From positions 1-13,798 of the forward strand of contig JBKQIY010000058.1 in the NCBI GenBank assembly GCA_052148155.1: a stretch of DNA of 13,798 nucleotides, given 5' to 3'. This DNA comes from JBBQER01 sp052148155 (GTDB lineage Bacteria > Actinomycetota > Acidimicrobiia > IMCC26256 > PALSA-610). The position numbers and the translations under genes were made by a program. The notes under the pieces were generated by a model. That model saw nothing but the letters and a program-made list of their open reading frames with translations. It was not told where the DNA came from and searched no databases. This document shows, piece by piece, positions 7,487 to 13,798 of the stretch (the stretch's first letter is position 1; each line of letters starts with the position of its first letter).

Positions 7487-7741
7487 TATGACCCGATCAC
7501 GATCTAGCAGGGACCTGACACCTTGCGGTGGGCACTGTGCGAAGCCGCGCAGCACTCGCATCAGCAACGCAGTCCCGTCTACGCCGACAACGCCCGACTC
7601 AGCGACGCGCTTCTTGCGGATCCCCTCGTTGACGAGTCCCGGATCGCAAGGATCGCACGACATCTGGCCGGCGGCCAAATGTGGGCAGATTCGGCGCTTC
7701 GTTGCCGGGAACGAGCGGTGCGCGTCTTCTTCTCGCCGTAA
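7487..7741 (+). pseudogene. decayed C-terminal fragment of an IS110-family transposase
   Basis: The frame reads QGPDTLRWALCEAAQHS from 7508, which closely resembles the conserved C-terminal segment of IS110/IS116/IS902-type transposases (KQG..LRWAL.EAAQ). ARIARHLAG follows about 40 residues later, where that family has its last helix. The residue just before QGP is a TAG stop (7505-7507) where a Lys codon is usual, which a single A-to-T change would explain. No N-terminal DEDD catalytic domain can be read upstream in any frame as far back as 7327, and no terminal repeats are apparent. The remnant ends in TAA at 7739-7741, inside the -10 of the next gene. This is a fragment, not a functional element. 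Confidence 0.5.
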
Positions 7742-7744
7742 CGT
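7735..7744 (+). promoter_or_regulatory. putative leaderless promoter -10 region of the HD hydrolase gene
   Basis: GCCGTAACGT contains TAACGT (7739-7744), six bases before the GTG start at 7751, where no Shine-Dalgarno site exists. The spacing matches actinobacterial leaderless promoters. The decamer is shared, apart from one base, with the one upstream of the ABC-F gene. Confidence 0.45.
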
Positions 7745-7750
7745 AGTCGC

Positions 7751-8197
7751 GTGAAGCGAGAAGCCGCCTGCCTGGAGGACGCGGTTGCGCTGGCCGCACA
7801 CGCGCATCGCGGCCAGCGCTATCCCTCGCCGGAGGCCGAGCCATATGTCTTCCACCCGCTGCGGATCATGCTGTGCTTCCGCGACGCGGTCGACCAGATG
7901 GCTGCCGTCCTCCACGACGCCATCGAGGACAGTGACTTCGAAGTTCGTGACTTGGTTGACGCCGGTTACCCGGCCGAAGTGGTAGCCGCCGTCGACTCTC
8001 TGACGCACCGCACCGACGAGTCCTATGAGGATTACATCGAGCGATTGGCGGCGAACGAGGTGGCGCGCCGCGTGAAAATCGCAGACCTCACAGAGAACTT
8101 GGCGAACAATCGTCTCTTCCCGGACGCACCTGCGAACGCTGATCGGATCGCTCGGTATGAGGCAGCCCTCGCTCGGCTCGGTCGCACCCAGTCATGA
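7751..8197 (+). CDS. stand-alone HD-domain phosphohydrolase, SpoT/MESH1-like
   Basis: 148-residue soluble protein that is essentially one HD domain. Visible metal-site and catalytic motifs are FHPLRI (His35), HDAIED (His55-Asp56 and Glu59-Asp60, the HD..ED pattern of RelA/SpoT hydrolases) and VKIADLTENL (Asp112, Asn116), equivalent to KLADR.HN in SpoT. There is no synthetase, TGS or ACT domain, so it resembles small alarmone hydrolases that remove pyrophosphate from (p)ppGpp or act on related nucleotides. Members are often annotated loosely as GTP pyrophosphokinase, which is wrong for a protein with only this domain. The start is GTG with no Shine-Dalgarno site but a TAACGT -10-like hexamer six bases upstream, suggesting a leaderless message. 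It converges on the CPT-like kinase gene with about 230 bases between. The true substrate is unproven. Confidence 0.85.
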   Translation: MKREAACLEDAVALAAHAHRGQRYPSPEAEPYVFHPLRIMLCFRDAVDQMAAVLHDAIEDSDFEVRDLVDAGYPAEVVAAVDSLTHRTDESYEDYIERLAANEVARRVKIADLTENLANNRLFPDAPANADRIARYEAALARLGRTQS

Positions 8198-8426
8198 ACA
8201 CGGCCCGCACCATCGAGACCAGAGATCGTTCCCGCACCGTCTTCGAAGACGTCGCATGTCTTCCCAGAGCAGCCGGGCATGAGGTCGTGTTCGCAGCGGC
8301 AAAGGTCGCCTTGCGCGTCATCGGCATGACCAGCGAGCGGGTATCGGCCCGATCGAGAGGCGGTCAGTGTCACGGGCGCGGCGAATCTGTCGGCGTCTTG
8401 AGGCACCAGAGTTGCCGGCAGGTCTG

Positions 8427-9011
8427 TCAGTAGCCGAGTTGACGGGTGAGCGCGGACAATGCCTGCGCTGGCGTCTGTGTCGTCGTGTCGATCTCGAAGT
8501 CATATATGGCGTCTCTGTGGACGACGCCCGTCTGAGCGCGGGCCAAGCCGGAGTATCGGTCGTCGCCCCGGGTACGTTCCCGTTCCTCAGCCACGTCCGG
8601 CGCACACCGAATGCCAACCCACACAACCTCAAGACCTGCGACCGAAGTGTTCCAGTCGTCCCAGTGCGTCCTATCGATCACCACGTCATCGACGATGACG
8701 TTCAGGCCGACACGCGCAGCCGCCCCTACCGCCGTTTGGTACGCGCGGAGCAACTGTCGACCCACGCGACCGACACGAACTCGTAGTCCTTCCGGCGCGG
8801 TCTCGAAACGGAGGCCATCCATCGCGAACGCGCCACGGTCGTGTCCGACGCTCCTCCACTCGGAAGGCAACTTCTTGAGGAAATCATCGATTCCGGTTAA
8901 CAGCCAGAAGTCCCCGACCGCGGCGCGCTGATCCCGAAACGCCGTCGCGAGCGTCGTCTTCCCGGCACTCGAAGCGCCGTTGAGAATCACAACTCTGGCT
9001 TTCCGTTCCAT
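8427..9011 (-). CDS. chloramphenicol phosphotransferase-like (CPT-like) P-loop kinase
   Basis: 194 residues from ATG 9011; the frame also opens at ATG 9047 (206 residues), but the added residues are Arg/His-rich and neither start has a clear Shine-Dalgarno site. Order of motifs in the shorter form: VILNGASSAGKTT P-loop at the N-terminus (Walker A Gly12 to Thr20), GIDDFLKKLP (Asp42, aligned to the catalytic Asp of Streptomyces venezuelae chloramphenicol 3-O-phosphotransferase), NVIVDDVVID, then WVGIRCAPDVAEERERTRGD (lid region) and VHRDAIYDFEIDTT. All these blocks match CPT in order and spacing. CPT phosphorylates chloramphenicol, but most environmental CPT-like proteins have unknown substrates, so resistance is not implied. 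It is a single gene, convergent with the HD hydrolase and divergent from the hemolysin III gene. Confidence 0.87.
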   Translation of the reverse strand: MERKARVVILNGASSAGKTTLATAFRDQRAAVGDFWLLTGIDDFLKKLPSEWRSVGHDRGAFAMDGLRFETAPEGLRVRVGRVGRQLLRAYQTAVGAAARVGLNVIVDDVVIDRTHWDDWNTSVAGLEVVWVGIRCAPDVAEERERTRGDDRYSGLARAQTGVVHRDAIYDFEIDTTTQTPAQALSALTRQLGY

Positions 9012-9373
9012 CGGCGCATGATGCCCGCGCCGCGTCCGTTGCGCCATCGGGACAAGGCCGCGCGCACCAACCCAGCCGAGTGTCGCCTAAACGGGCGACG
9101 GTCCCGGACGCCGGCTGCGTGTCACAGAGGCGTTTGGGTCGCGTTATCTGGCGGCGTTCGGGATCGCGGCCCTGAAGCTGGGCGTTTTCGCGCTGGAGTC
9201 GTCGGTGTCACCTGGGAACGGAGCGACGTTGATCGCCACGCGTGATCCCCGACGCGGTTGTCGAAATTCCGCATCATCCGGGCCGAGTCGTGACGGCCCT
9301 CGCCGCCGCGACCGCCGATCTCGGTGGCCATGGTCCCAGACGCCGTGCCCACCTGCTACACCTGGTGGTTTCC
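9012..9373. other. divergent intergenic region with a possible protein fragment
   Basis: Separates the CPT-like kinase (minus) from the hemolysin III gene (plus) and should hold both promoters, though I see no clear -35/-10 pair. On the plus strand, 9122 to about 9210 reads TEAFGSRYLAAFGIAALKLG with G/C-biased third positions but no start codon, and it then runs into low-quality sequence. It may be a remnant. The hemolysin III frame also stays open upstream to a GTG at 9242. Confidence 0.35.
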
Positions 9374-10039
9374 ATGACGATCCCAGGCCCGTCGGCCGTT
9401 CCGCTCTACCCGCCGAGTCGTCCCCGGCTACGGGGCCGACTCCACCAGGTCGCGTTCTGGGCATCGCTCGCCGGACTCGCGGCCCTCGTGCACGTCGCAG
9501 ACAGCACCCTCGCGCTCGTGGCTGCGTGGATTTACGGTTGCGCGACCGCCGGGCTGTACTTGGTGAGCTTCTCGTACCATGTCCTGGCCCGCGGCCCGCG
9601 GGCTCGCCGCATTCTGCAGCGCGCGGATCACTCGATGATCTTCGTTCTCATCGCCGGCTCATTCACGCCGGTGGCGCTCCTCGCGTTGCATGGCCCATGG
9701 CGTTGGGGGTTGCTCGGCGCGGTCTGGGCGATCGCGGCCGGTGGCGTCGTGCTCAAGTGCTTGGCGCTCGAGCGATTCCCGCGACTCGGAGGGGGTCTGT
9801 ACATAGCGCTCGGATGGGCCGGCGTGGTCGCCGCCCCGGCGTTAGTGCGTCGGCCGCTCGTCGGCCTGCTGTTCCTCTTCGGCGGCATCCTTTACACGGT
9901 CGGCGCGGCATTGTTCGCCAGCGGCCGGCCCCGTCTCAACCCGCGCTGGTTCGGTTACCACGAGGTCTGGCATACCTTCGTGGTCGCGGCCGGCGCGCTG
10001 ATGTTCGTCGGAAACTTTCTGCTCGTGCGGAGTGCGTGA
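9374..10039 (+). CDS. hemolysin III / PAQR family integral membrane protein
   Basis: 221 residues with about seven predicted hydrophobic segments (for example residues 27-41, 46-64, 88-105, 111-128, 143-158, 162-182 and 197-217). The family metal-site signature is intact: S65xxxH69 after the second segment, Asp85 in RADHSMIF, and H196xxxH200 in FGYHEVWH near the C-terminus. These residues bind zinc in PAQR receptors, and ceramidase-like hydrolase activity has been proposed for the superfamily; the bacterial role is not settled despite the hemolysin name. The N-terminal SRPRLRGRLHQ is the usual family opening, so I chose ATG 9374 over the in-frame GTG at 9242, which would add 44 residues. The Shine-Dalgarno site is weak (GGTGG five bases upstream). 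Single gene. Confidence 0.93.
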   Translation: MTIPGPSAVPLYPPSRPRLRGRLHQVAFWASLAGLAALVHVADSTLALVAAWIYGCATAGLYLVSFSYHVLARGPRARRILQRADHSMIFVLIAGSFTPVALLALHGPWRWGLLGAVWAIAAGGVVLKCLALERFPRLGGGLYIALGWAGVVAAPALVRRPLVGLLFLFGGILYTVGAALFASGRPRLNPRWFGYHEVWHTFVVAAGALMFVGNFLLVRSA

Positions 10040-10098
10040 ACTCTGTCAGCGTCACGGTCGCAGTCGACCTTCGGCTTGGTCAATGACAGTCGGACTTC

Positions 10099-10315
10099 TC
10101 ACTCAAACTTGAGCAGAGGAACCATGTCGAGGTCGGGCCGGTGCCCGCGCCTGAGCGTGCGGACTGTGTCGGCGACGACGAACAGCCCGAGGCCGATCAC
10201 TGTCGCCACCAGGAAGGGATGGCGAGGCCCGCAAATGTGCGACGACCCTCAGCGCACACAGGGACGCACAGACGACGACAGCTGCGCGCACGGTCCGAAC
10301 AATCGAACTGATCAT
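10099..10315 (-). pseudogene. small two-helix membrane protein broken by a frameshift
   Basis: From ATG 10315 the minus strand reads MISSIVRTVRAAVVVCAS and on to LCALRVVAHL, a hydrophobic helix. Protein quality then drops. In the frame offset by one base it continues as GPRHPFLVATVIGLGLFVVA, a second hydrophobic helix, then a basic and polar tail ending in VPLLKFE and a TGA at 10099-10101. The ATG-to-stop distance is 217 bases, one more than a multiple of three, consistent with a one-base insertion (or two-base deletion) near 10225-10235. The restored protein would have about 72 residues and two membrane segments. The downstream frame alone begins after a TGA at 10249-10251 and has no ATG before its second helix. 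I do not recognise the family. A sequencing error or programmed frameshift is possible; simple decay is the default. Confidence 0.45.
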
Positions 10316-10652
10316 GTCCGGCACTCGTCATCATGACGCGATCGACAAGTGCGCGGTTCCTAGGTCTCGTGCGGAGCGGCCCACGTTGGTCGGGAGTCGA
10401 CGTTGACCTGGTGGTGTCGCAGCAGGCCCTAAACGGGCCCGCAGTTCGTCGAAAATGTCTTTCAAGCGTTCGCGTCGGGAATGTCGCCAATCGCCCGACT
10501 TGGAGCTTTTCTCGATCGTCCGTGAACGAATCCTCGGGCCAACGGCGTCGCGGGCCCGCGAACTGCGGCTGTGCGTCCGAGAGACGTCTCGAAATGCGCT
10601 GCCGAGCCCGCACCGATGATCGGCGGGTCTACCACGGGACCCGCATGCGGTT
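10316..10652. other. intergenic stretch downstream of the sterol desaturase gene
   Basis: About 340 bases with overlapping open frames on both strands but no convincing gene. Two minus-strand readings contain short helix-like strings (RRERLKDIFDELRARLG and RTLERHFRRTAG), but their codons lack the third-position bias of real genes here. No terminator with a T-tract is visible. The 59 bases at 10040-10098, after the hemolysin III stop, also hold nothing I can support. Confidence 0.4.
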
Positions 10653-11804
10653 TCAGTCAGCGTACGGCCGTGCCGCTTGGAGCGCGTGCTGGCGGTAGGC
10701 CCAGCCCGGTCCGCGCAGCACATAGGACAGTCGCTCTCGCCAGGTGGTAGACCGCGCGACATCGTCGAGCATTGCCGCGTGTTCGTGGGTGACCACGCGC
10801 GCGGGATTGAAGGTTTTGATGTTCTTCGTGAGGCCGTAGACGACGGGTTCGCGTTCAGGTTCGAAGGTGCCGAACAGGCGATCCCACACGATGAGGATGC
10901 TGGCGTGGTTGCGGTCGATGTACTGATGATTGCTGCCGTGATGTACGCGGTGATGCGACGGCGTGTTCAGCACGTGCTCGAACACGCCGAGATTGCGGAT
11001 CGTGTCGGTGTGGATCCAATACTGGTAAAGAAGGTTGATGCCGCGGGCGGTGGCGACGAGCTCTGTACGGAGGCCGAGCAGCGACAATGCGCTGTAAGGA
11101 AGGAACGTGCCGAATGCGTCAGCGACAGGTTGACGCAGCGCGGTAGAGAGGTTGTAGCGCTCACTCGAGTGGTGCACCTCGTGGATCGCCCACATGTACC
11201 GACTCTCATGCATCAGCCGGTGATTGAAGTAGTAAATGAGGTCCCATCCGAACACGGCGCCCGCGAGCGCGATCGGGCCGGTCCCGAGATCGTGCACGAA
11301 CCGACGGTCCCACATACGTTCCGGGCTCGTCAGCTCGGCCCAGCCGGTCGTCGCCGTGACAATGCCCGCCACGACCGCGACGACGCCGCTGGCGCTCGCG
11401 ATATTGCGCGCGACGCCGGCGACCTCCGCGACGTCATCGAGTGGCGCCTCACCCTGTCGGGCCCGCCGCGCGATCTGGTCGGCGACGGTCGTGACGGCGG
11501 CTGCGACCGCCGCCGTTGCGATCAACTTCCTCGCGTGTCGACCTTTGCCCGGAGTGAACGGCGCGAGCAGTCTCGGCAATACGATCGGGGCGAGCAAGCT
11601 CCCCACACCCATCGTCAGGCTCGTGATCGTGTCCCGTCGCTCGTTATCGGCCGCGCTCGGACCGTGCTGCGCGGCGCGCGCCTTCAGATATCTCTGTTCG
11701 GCGCCCATTGTCGCGAAGTACACCGGCACGGCCCCGACCGTCGGATCCACGACGCTCAGACTCCCGAAGCCCGCAGCGGCGAGCAGTCGGGCAGACCTTT
11801 GCAT
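10653..11804 (-). CDS. sterol desaturase / fatty acid hydroxylase family membrane protein
   Basis: 383 residues. The di-iron histidine boxes of the family are all present: HRLMH (195-199), HEVHH (208-212) and HHRVHH (284-289), with an added WIHT (263-266) and the NH...WDRLFGTFEPE segment (299-316) that closes the domain. Hydrophobic segments flank the boxes (about 59-82, 93-110, 136-152, 174-193 and 228-262). The family uses O2 at a di-iron centre to hydroxylate or desaturate sterols, fatty acids or carotenoids; substrate cannot be read from sequence. The protein is longer than minimal members because of an N-terminal region of about 170 residues with an Ala/Val-rich helical part. ATG 11804 keeps the conserved DPTVGAVPVYFATMGAEQRY opening; no Shine-Dalgarno site is seen. 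A lipid-modifying link with the P450 at 3633 is possible but not shown by gene arrangement. Confidence 0.92.
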   Translation of the reverse strand: MQRSARLLAAAGFGSLSVVDPTVGAVPVYFATMGAEQRYLKARAAQHGPSAADNERRDTITSLTMGVGSLLAPIVLPRLLAPFTPGKGRHARKLIATAAVAAAVTTVADQIARRARQGEAPLDDVAEVAGVARNIASASGVVAVVAGIVTATTGWAELTSPERMWDRRFVHDLGTGPIALAGAVFGWDLIYYFNHRLMHESRYMWAIHEVHHSSERYNLSTALRQPVADAFGTFLPYSALSLLGLRTELVATARGINLLYQYWIHTDTIRNLGVFEHVLNTPSHHRVHHGSNHQYIDRNHASILIVWDRLFGTFEPEREPVVYGLTKNIKTFNPARVVTHEHAAMLDDVARSTTWRERLSYVLRGPGWAYRQHALQAARPYAD

Positions 11805-12166
11805 GCAGGTTCGCCACGGTCGGAGAGTACGATCGCGAACGCCGCCGCGTCCCCACCATTGTCTGCCACGACGTACAGGCTACGGCGTTCGAACGCGTGG
11901 GCTCGCACCACTGCAGTGTCGCTAATCCGAGCCGACCGCTAATCGTAGGCGCGCCGCAGACGGTGGTCGTCTGCAGCGCGCGTTGTCTTGCATGCTCCGG
12001 AACAATCCAGAGAAGCTCGCGTCGGGGTTACGGAAGGCCGGAACAGAGGACGTTTGTGACGCGAGCCGTTTGGGAATCCAGGCCGGTCATCCGGAGTCGA
12101 TATGCGCGGCCGTACGGCAGCGGCGGCGGCTCGCGGGCTCTTCCCGCAGACCGCCTGCGTCGGGAT
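11805..12166. other. intergenic stretch between the sterol-desaturase-family and hypothetical genes
   Basis: Holds no convincing gene. It contains a strong hairpin (11949-11981, listed separately) and a 12-base palindrome GCGTTCGAACGC (11885-11896). A TACTCT string on the minus strand, about 19 bases before the ATG at 11804, could be a -10 for that gene; no -35 is evident. Confidence 0.4.
11949..11981. terminator. strong GC-rich hairpin, possible terminator
   Basis: The arms GCGCGC-c-GCAGACG and CGTCTGC-a-GCGCGC pair over 13 base pairs with one internal mismatch around a five-base loop (GTGGT). The hairpin lies about 185 bases past the stop of the 12167-12598 gene and 145 bases before the start of the 11804 gene, both on the minus strand, where a terminator would isolate them. 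No T-tract follows on either strand, which is common in high-GC actinobacteria but leaves the role open. A regulator site is the alternative. Confidence 0.35.
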
Positions 12167-12598
12167 TCAGTCGGGACGGGCGATCCTCCAGATGTTGCGC
12201 ATCTGCTCCACGAACTGTGCGTCCGCTTCGCTTTCGCGCTCGAGCGCGTCGAGTGTTTCACGGACGAGCAACACATGGAATTCGTCAGCCGCAGCGGGAC
12301 GTAGGTGAGCTCGGCCAGATGCCGCCTCACGTTCGATCAATGTGCCAGCGACGTAGAGCGCGTTTAGGAGATACTGCACTCGCTCGGGTTGCTGCTCGCT
12401 CGACCAGCGAAACGGTATCGGCCGTTGCGCGATCGGTCGCCATTCATCGAGGAGCGAGGCGAAGACGTCGAGCGCAGGGCGTGGCAGATGCTGTTCGGGT
12501 ACGGCGCGAAGCACAGCGAGGACGTCCGTCGCGTAGGAGATCCACGCCTGGGCGCTGGCCGACGAGACGGGCCCGAGCTCGATATGCACGACGTACAT
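12167..12598 (-). CDS. conserved hypothetical protein, 143 residues
   Basis: Soluble, acidic and probably all-helical, with no signal peptide or metal-binding cluster. Long stretches such as FRWSSEQQPERVQYLLNALY, GTLIEREAASGRAHLRPA and AQFVEQMRNIWRIARPD have good composition and G/C-biased third positions, and look like a family I have seen only as unnamed actinobacterial proteins. I assign no function. ATG 12598 is the first start and gives a sensible N-terminus (MYVVHIELGP); the upstream GGGT is a weak ribosome site. It is separated from both neighbours by more than 350 bases, so it is probably transcribed alone. Confidence 0.78.
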   Translation of the reverse strand: MYVVHIELGPVSSASAQAWISYATDVLAVLRAVPEQHLPRPALDVFASLLDEWRPIAQRPIPFRWSSEQQPERVQYLLNALYVAGTLIEREAASGRAHLRPAAADEFHVLLVRETLDALERESEADAQFVEQMRNIWRIARPD

Positions 12599-13242
12599 CT
12601 ACCCGATCGCAGCGGCGCACACACGCGGACGAGTCTGGGCCTGACTGTGGGTGACGACGTCACAAATCATTCGGGAGGCCATCCGATGCCGTCCCGGCGT
12701 CGCGAATGCCGGCGGGCAGTGGCGTTCTGGCCGAGCCGCCTCTCGTGGAGTCGCGAACCGCTCAAGACTCCGACGATGTGTCGCGGGTGCCGAACGCAGC
12801 GTTCGGCGTTCCGTCAACCGCATCCTGGACGGCGCCGCGCGGCGATCAGCACTGTCGGGCCGTTCCGGTGGGGCGAGCAGCGAGGGCGAATGGCCGGAAC
12901 GGTTTGCATCTGCAGGAAGGGGGAGGACGGCTTGGTGACACACGCGTCGTGATCCGGCTGTTCTGATATTCGCTGAAGAGCACCGTCCGCGCTCGTTGGG
13001 TCGGGGCGTGATCGATGTCGACCCGCTTGACCTCGACATGTCGCGTTGGTGTGCAGGTCCGGGAGCATGTGAGCCGCACCTTATGAATAGGCAGAGGCGG
13101 TTCGGTTCGGGGTGACATCACAAAACAGCGCAGCGCCGCGGACGAGGCGGCAGGGTCGATCCCGGTCGTCTGCTCGACCAACGACGTTGGAAACGTGTCG
13201 CGTCGGCGGTCCCCTTGGCGAGAACGCGCCCGGAAATGCCGC
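12599..13242. other. 644-base stretch without a convincing gene
   Basis: Open frames on both strands are Arg/Pro/Ser-rich and overlap one another, as expected in random high-GC sequence. No domain, tRNA, repeat array or T-tract terminator is seen. The minus-strand promoter of the 12598 gene should lie at its left end, and the end of the phosphoesterase transcript at its right end. Confidence 0.45.
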
Positions 13243-13798
13243 TCAGGCCCTGAGCGCCGCTGTCGGGGCCGACAGCACCCCTTTGCCGAGTTGGTTGACG
13301 GCCGCCACCTTGAAGGCATAACGGTTCCCTGTCGTGAGGTTGGTGATGACGCACCGATGCGTGCTCGGCTTGAAGAGCCGTGACGGTTGCGGGACGCCGT
13401 TGAGGTAGGGGATGACCTCGTAGCCGGTGATGGCCAGCCCACCGTTGCTGAGCGGCGTGTCCCACGTCACGGTTATTCGGCCCTCTTCTGTGTGTGCCGC
13501 GACGTTGACCGGTTGGAACGGTGGGCGGTTCGTCAGCGTCGTTGTTGGATGAACGGGCAGAAACATCGGAGGTCGTGGCGGTTGGTTGAAGTTGAAGTCA
13601 CGCGCGAGGCTGCCGAGAATCGAGACGTTCTCCCGGACGTCGGGCCGTGGGTCGGGTCGGCCGTCCGTTTTCGGGTCGAGGTGCTGTCCATTCAGGAAGT
13701 CGTCTTCGATGAACTTGTCGTACGCGTCGAAACTCAAGATCTGATGGTCGACGAACCCGCGCTTGGCGTACGGACTGATAACCAGCGCCGGGACACGC
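13243..13798 (-). CDS. phosphoesterase / phospholipase C-like protein with C-terminal fibronectin type III domain (5' end outside window)
   Basis: The frame runs off the right edge; about 184 C-terminal residues are visible. The first visible residues, RVPALVISPYAKRGFVDHQI, are the C-terminal part of the PF04185 phosphoesterase catalytic domain (phospholipase C and acid phosphatase AcpA relatives), continuing as LSFDAYDKFIEDDFLNGQ and a Pro-rich linker (RPDPRPDVRENVSILG, then PPRPPMFLPVHPTTTLT). The last about 90 residues form a fibronectin type III domain: PPFQPVNVAAH, RITVTWDTPLSNGG, ITGYEVIPY, YAFKVAAVNQLGKG. The stop follows directly after the domain. Family members are usually exported and cleave phosphate esters or phospholipids; the FN3 domain probably acts as a surface or substrate-binding module. 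Signal peptide and catalytic residues lie outside the window, so activity cannot be judged. Confidence 0.88.
   Translation of the reverse strand, partial: RVPALVISPYAKRGFVDHQILSFDAYDKFIEDDFLNGQHLDPKTDGRPDPRPDVRENVSILGSLARDFNFNQPPRPPMFLPVHPTTTLTNRPPFQPVNVAAHTEEGRITVTWDTPLSNGGLAITGYEVIPYLNGVPQPSRLFKPSTHRCVITNLTTGNRYAFKVAAVNQLGKGVLSAPTAALRA

Noticed and set aside
6796..7500. 234-codon minus-strand frame opposite the F420 oxidoreductase
   Set aside because: Shadow frame; the plus strand has a full-length recognised protein with a ribosome site.
9205..10086. 293-codon plus-strand frame overlapping the hemolysin III gene
   Set aside because: Arg/Pro-rich in the overlap, while the alternative frame gives a clear seven-helix PAQR protein. 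Only the part before the hemolysin start is mentioned, as a possible remnant.
10197..10613. Minus-strand frame with RTLERHFRRTAG, resembling an AraC-type helix-turn-helix
   Set aside because: The match is a dozen residues only, codons lack third-position G/C bias, and nothing around it resembles the rest of an AraC domain.
10677..11942. 421-codon plus-strand open frame opposite the sterol-desaturase-family gene
   Set aside because: Antisense shadow of a gene with intact histidine boxes; its translation has no domain and an odd Arg/Asp/Val-rich make-up.
12389..12952. 187-codon plus-strand frame overlapping the 143-residue hypothetical gene
   Set aside because: Low-quality Arg-rich translation; the minus-strand protein has far better composition and codon bias.
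1..13798. A multi-gene defence, mobile or biosynthetic system
   Set aside because: Neighbouring genes differ in strand, are spaced by hundreds of bases and belong to unrelated housekeeping-type families. Only 6191-7326 is a clear operon.

Overview
The window is a high-GC chromosomal segment with strongly G/C-biased third codon positions, many GTG/TTG starts and weak or absent Shine-Dalgarno sites. A coenzyme-F420-type luciferase-like oxidoreductase, a CYP125/CYP142-like cytochrome P450, a Uup-type ABC-F ATPase and a chloramphenicol phosphotransferase-like kinase point to an Actinomycetota genome. Acidimicrobiia or a mycobacteria-related lineage is possible, but this is inference from gene content. 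About two thirds of the window is convincingly coding. Several gene-free stretches of 350-820 bases hold eroded fragments.

Layout. Left part, all on the minus strand: a papain-like (C1-like) cysteine peptidase homologue (29-820), an ABC-F protein (1418-3232) and a P450 (3633-4907). An 820-base gene-poor stretch with several short palindromes follows, then a small minus-strand ORF (5729-5956). Middle part, on the plus strand: a two-gene operon of a 67-residue unknown protein and an F420-dependent oxidoreductase, coupled by a GTGA overlap (6191-7326). It is followed by a decayed IS110-type transposase tail (7487-7741) and a stand-alone SpoT/MESH1-like HD hydrolase (7751-8197). A CPT-like kinase (8427-9011, minus) converges on the HD gene, and a hemolysin III/PAQR membrane protein (9374-10039, plus) diverges from the kinase. 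Right part, on the minus strand: a small membrane-protein reading frame broken by a one-base frameshift (10099-10315), a sterol desaturase/fatty acid hydroxylase family protein (10653-11804), a conserved hypothetical protein (12167-12598) and the C-terminal end of a phosphoesterase/phospholipase C-like protein with a terminal fibronectin type III domain (13243 to the window edge).

The genes do not form one pathway. The P450, the sterol-desaturase-family protein and the phospholipase C-like protein could all act on lipids or sterols, but they are not in one operon. I see no CRISPR array, tRNA, rRNA, intact insertion sequence, prophage or defence island, and no convincing new multi-gene system. 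The points most worth checking are a Lys-to-Thr change in the second Walker A motif of the ABC-F protein, a shared GCCGTAACNT element just upstream of two GTG starts (putative leaderless promoters), the frameshifted two-helix membrane protein, the unknown small protein coupled to the F420 oxidoreductase, and the IS110 scar.
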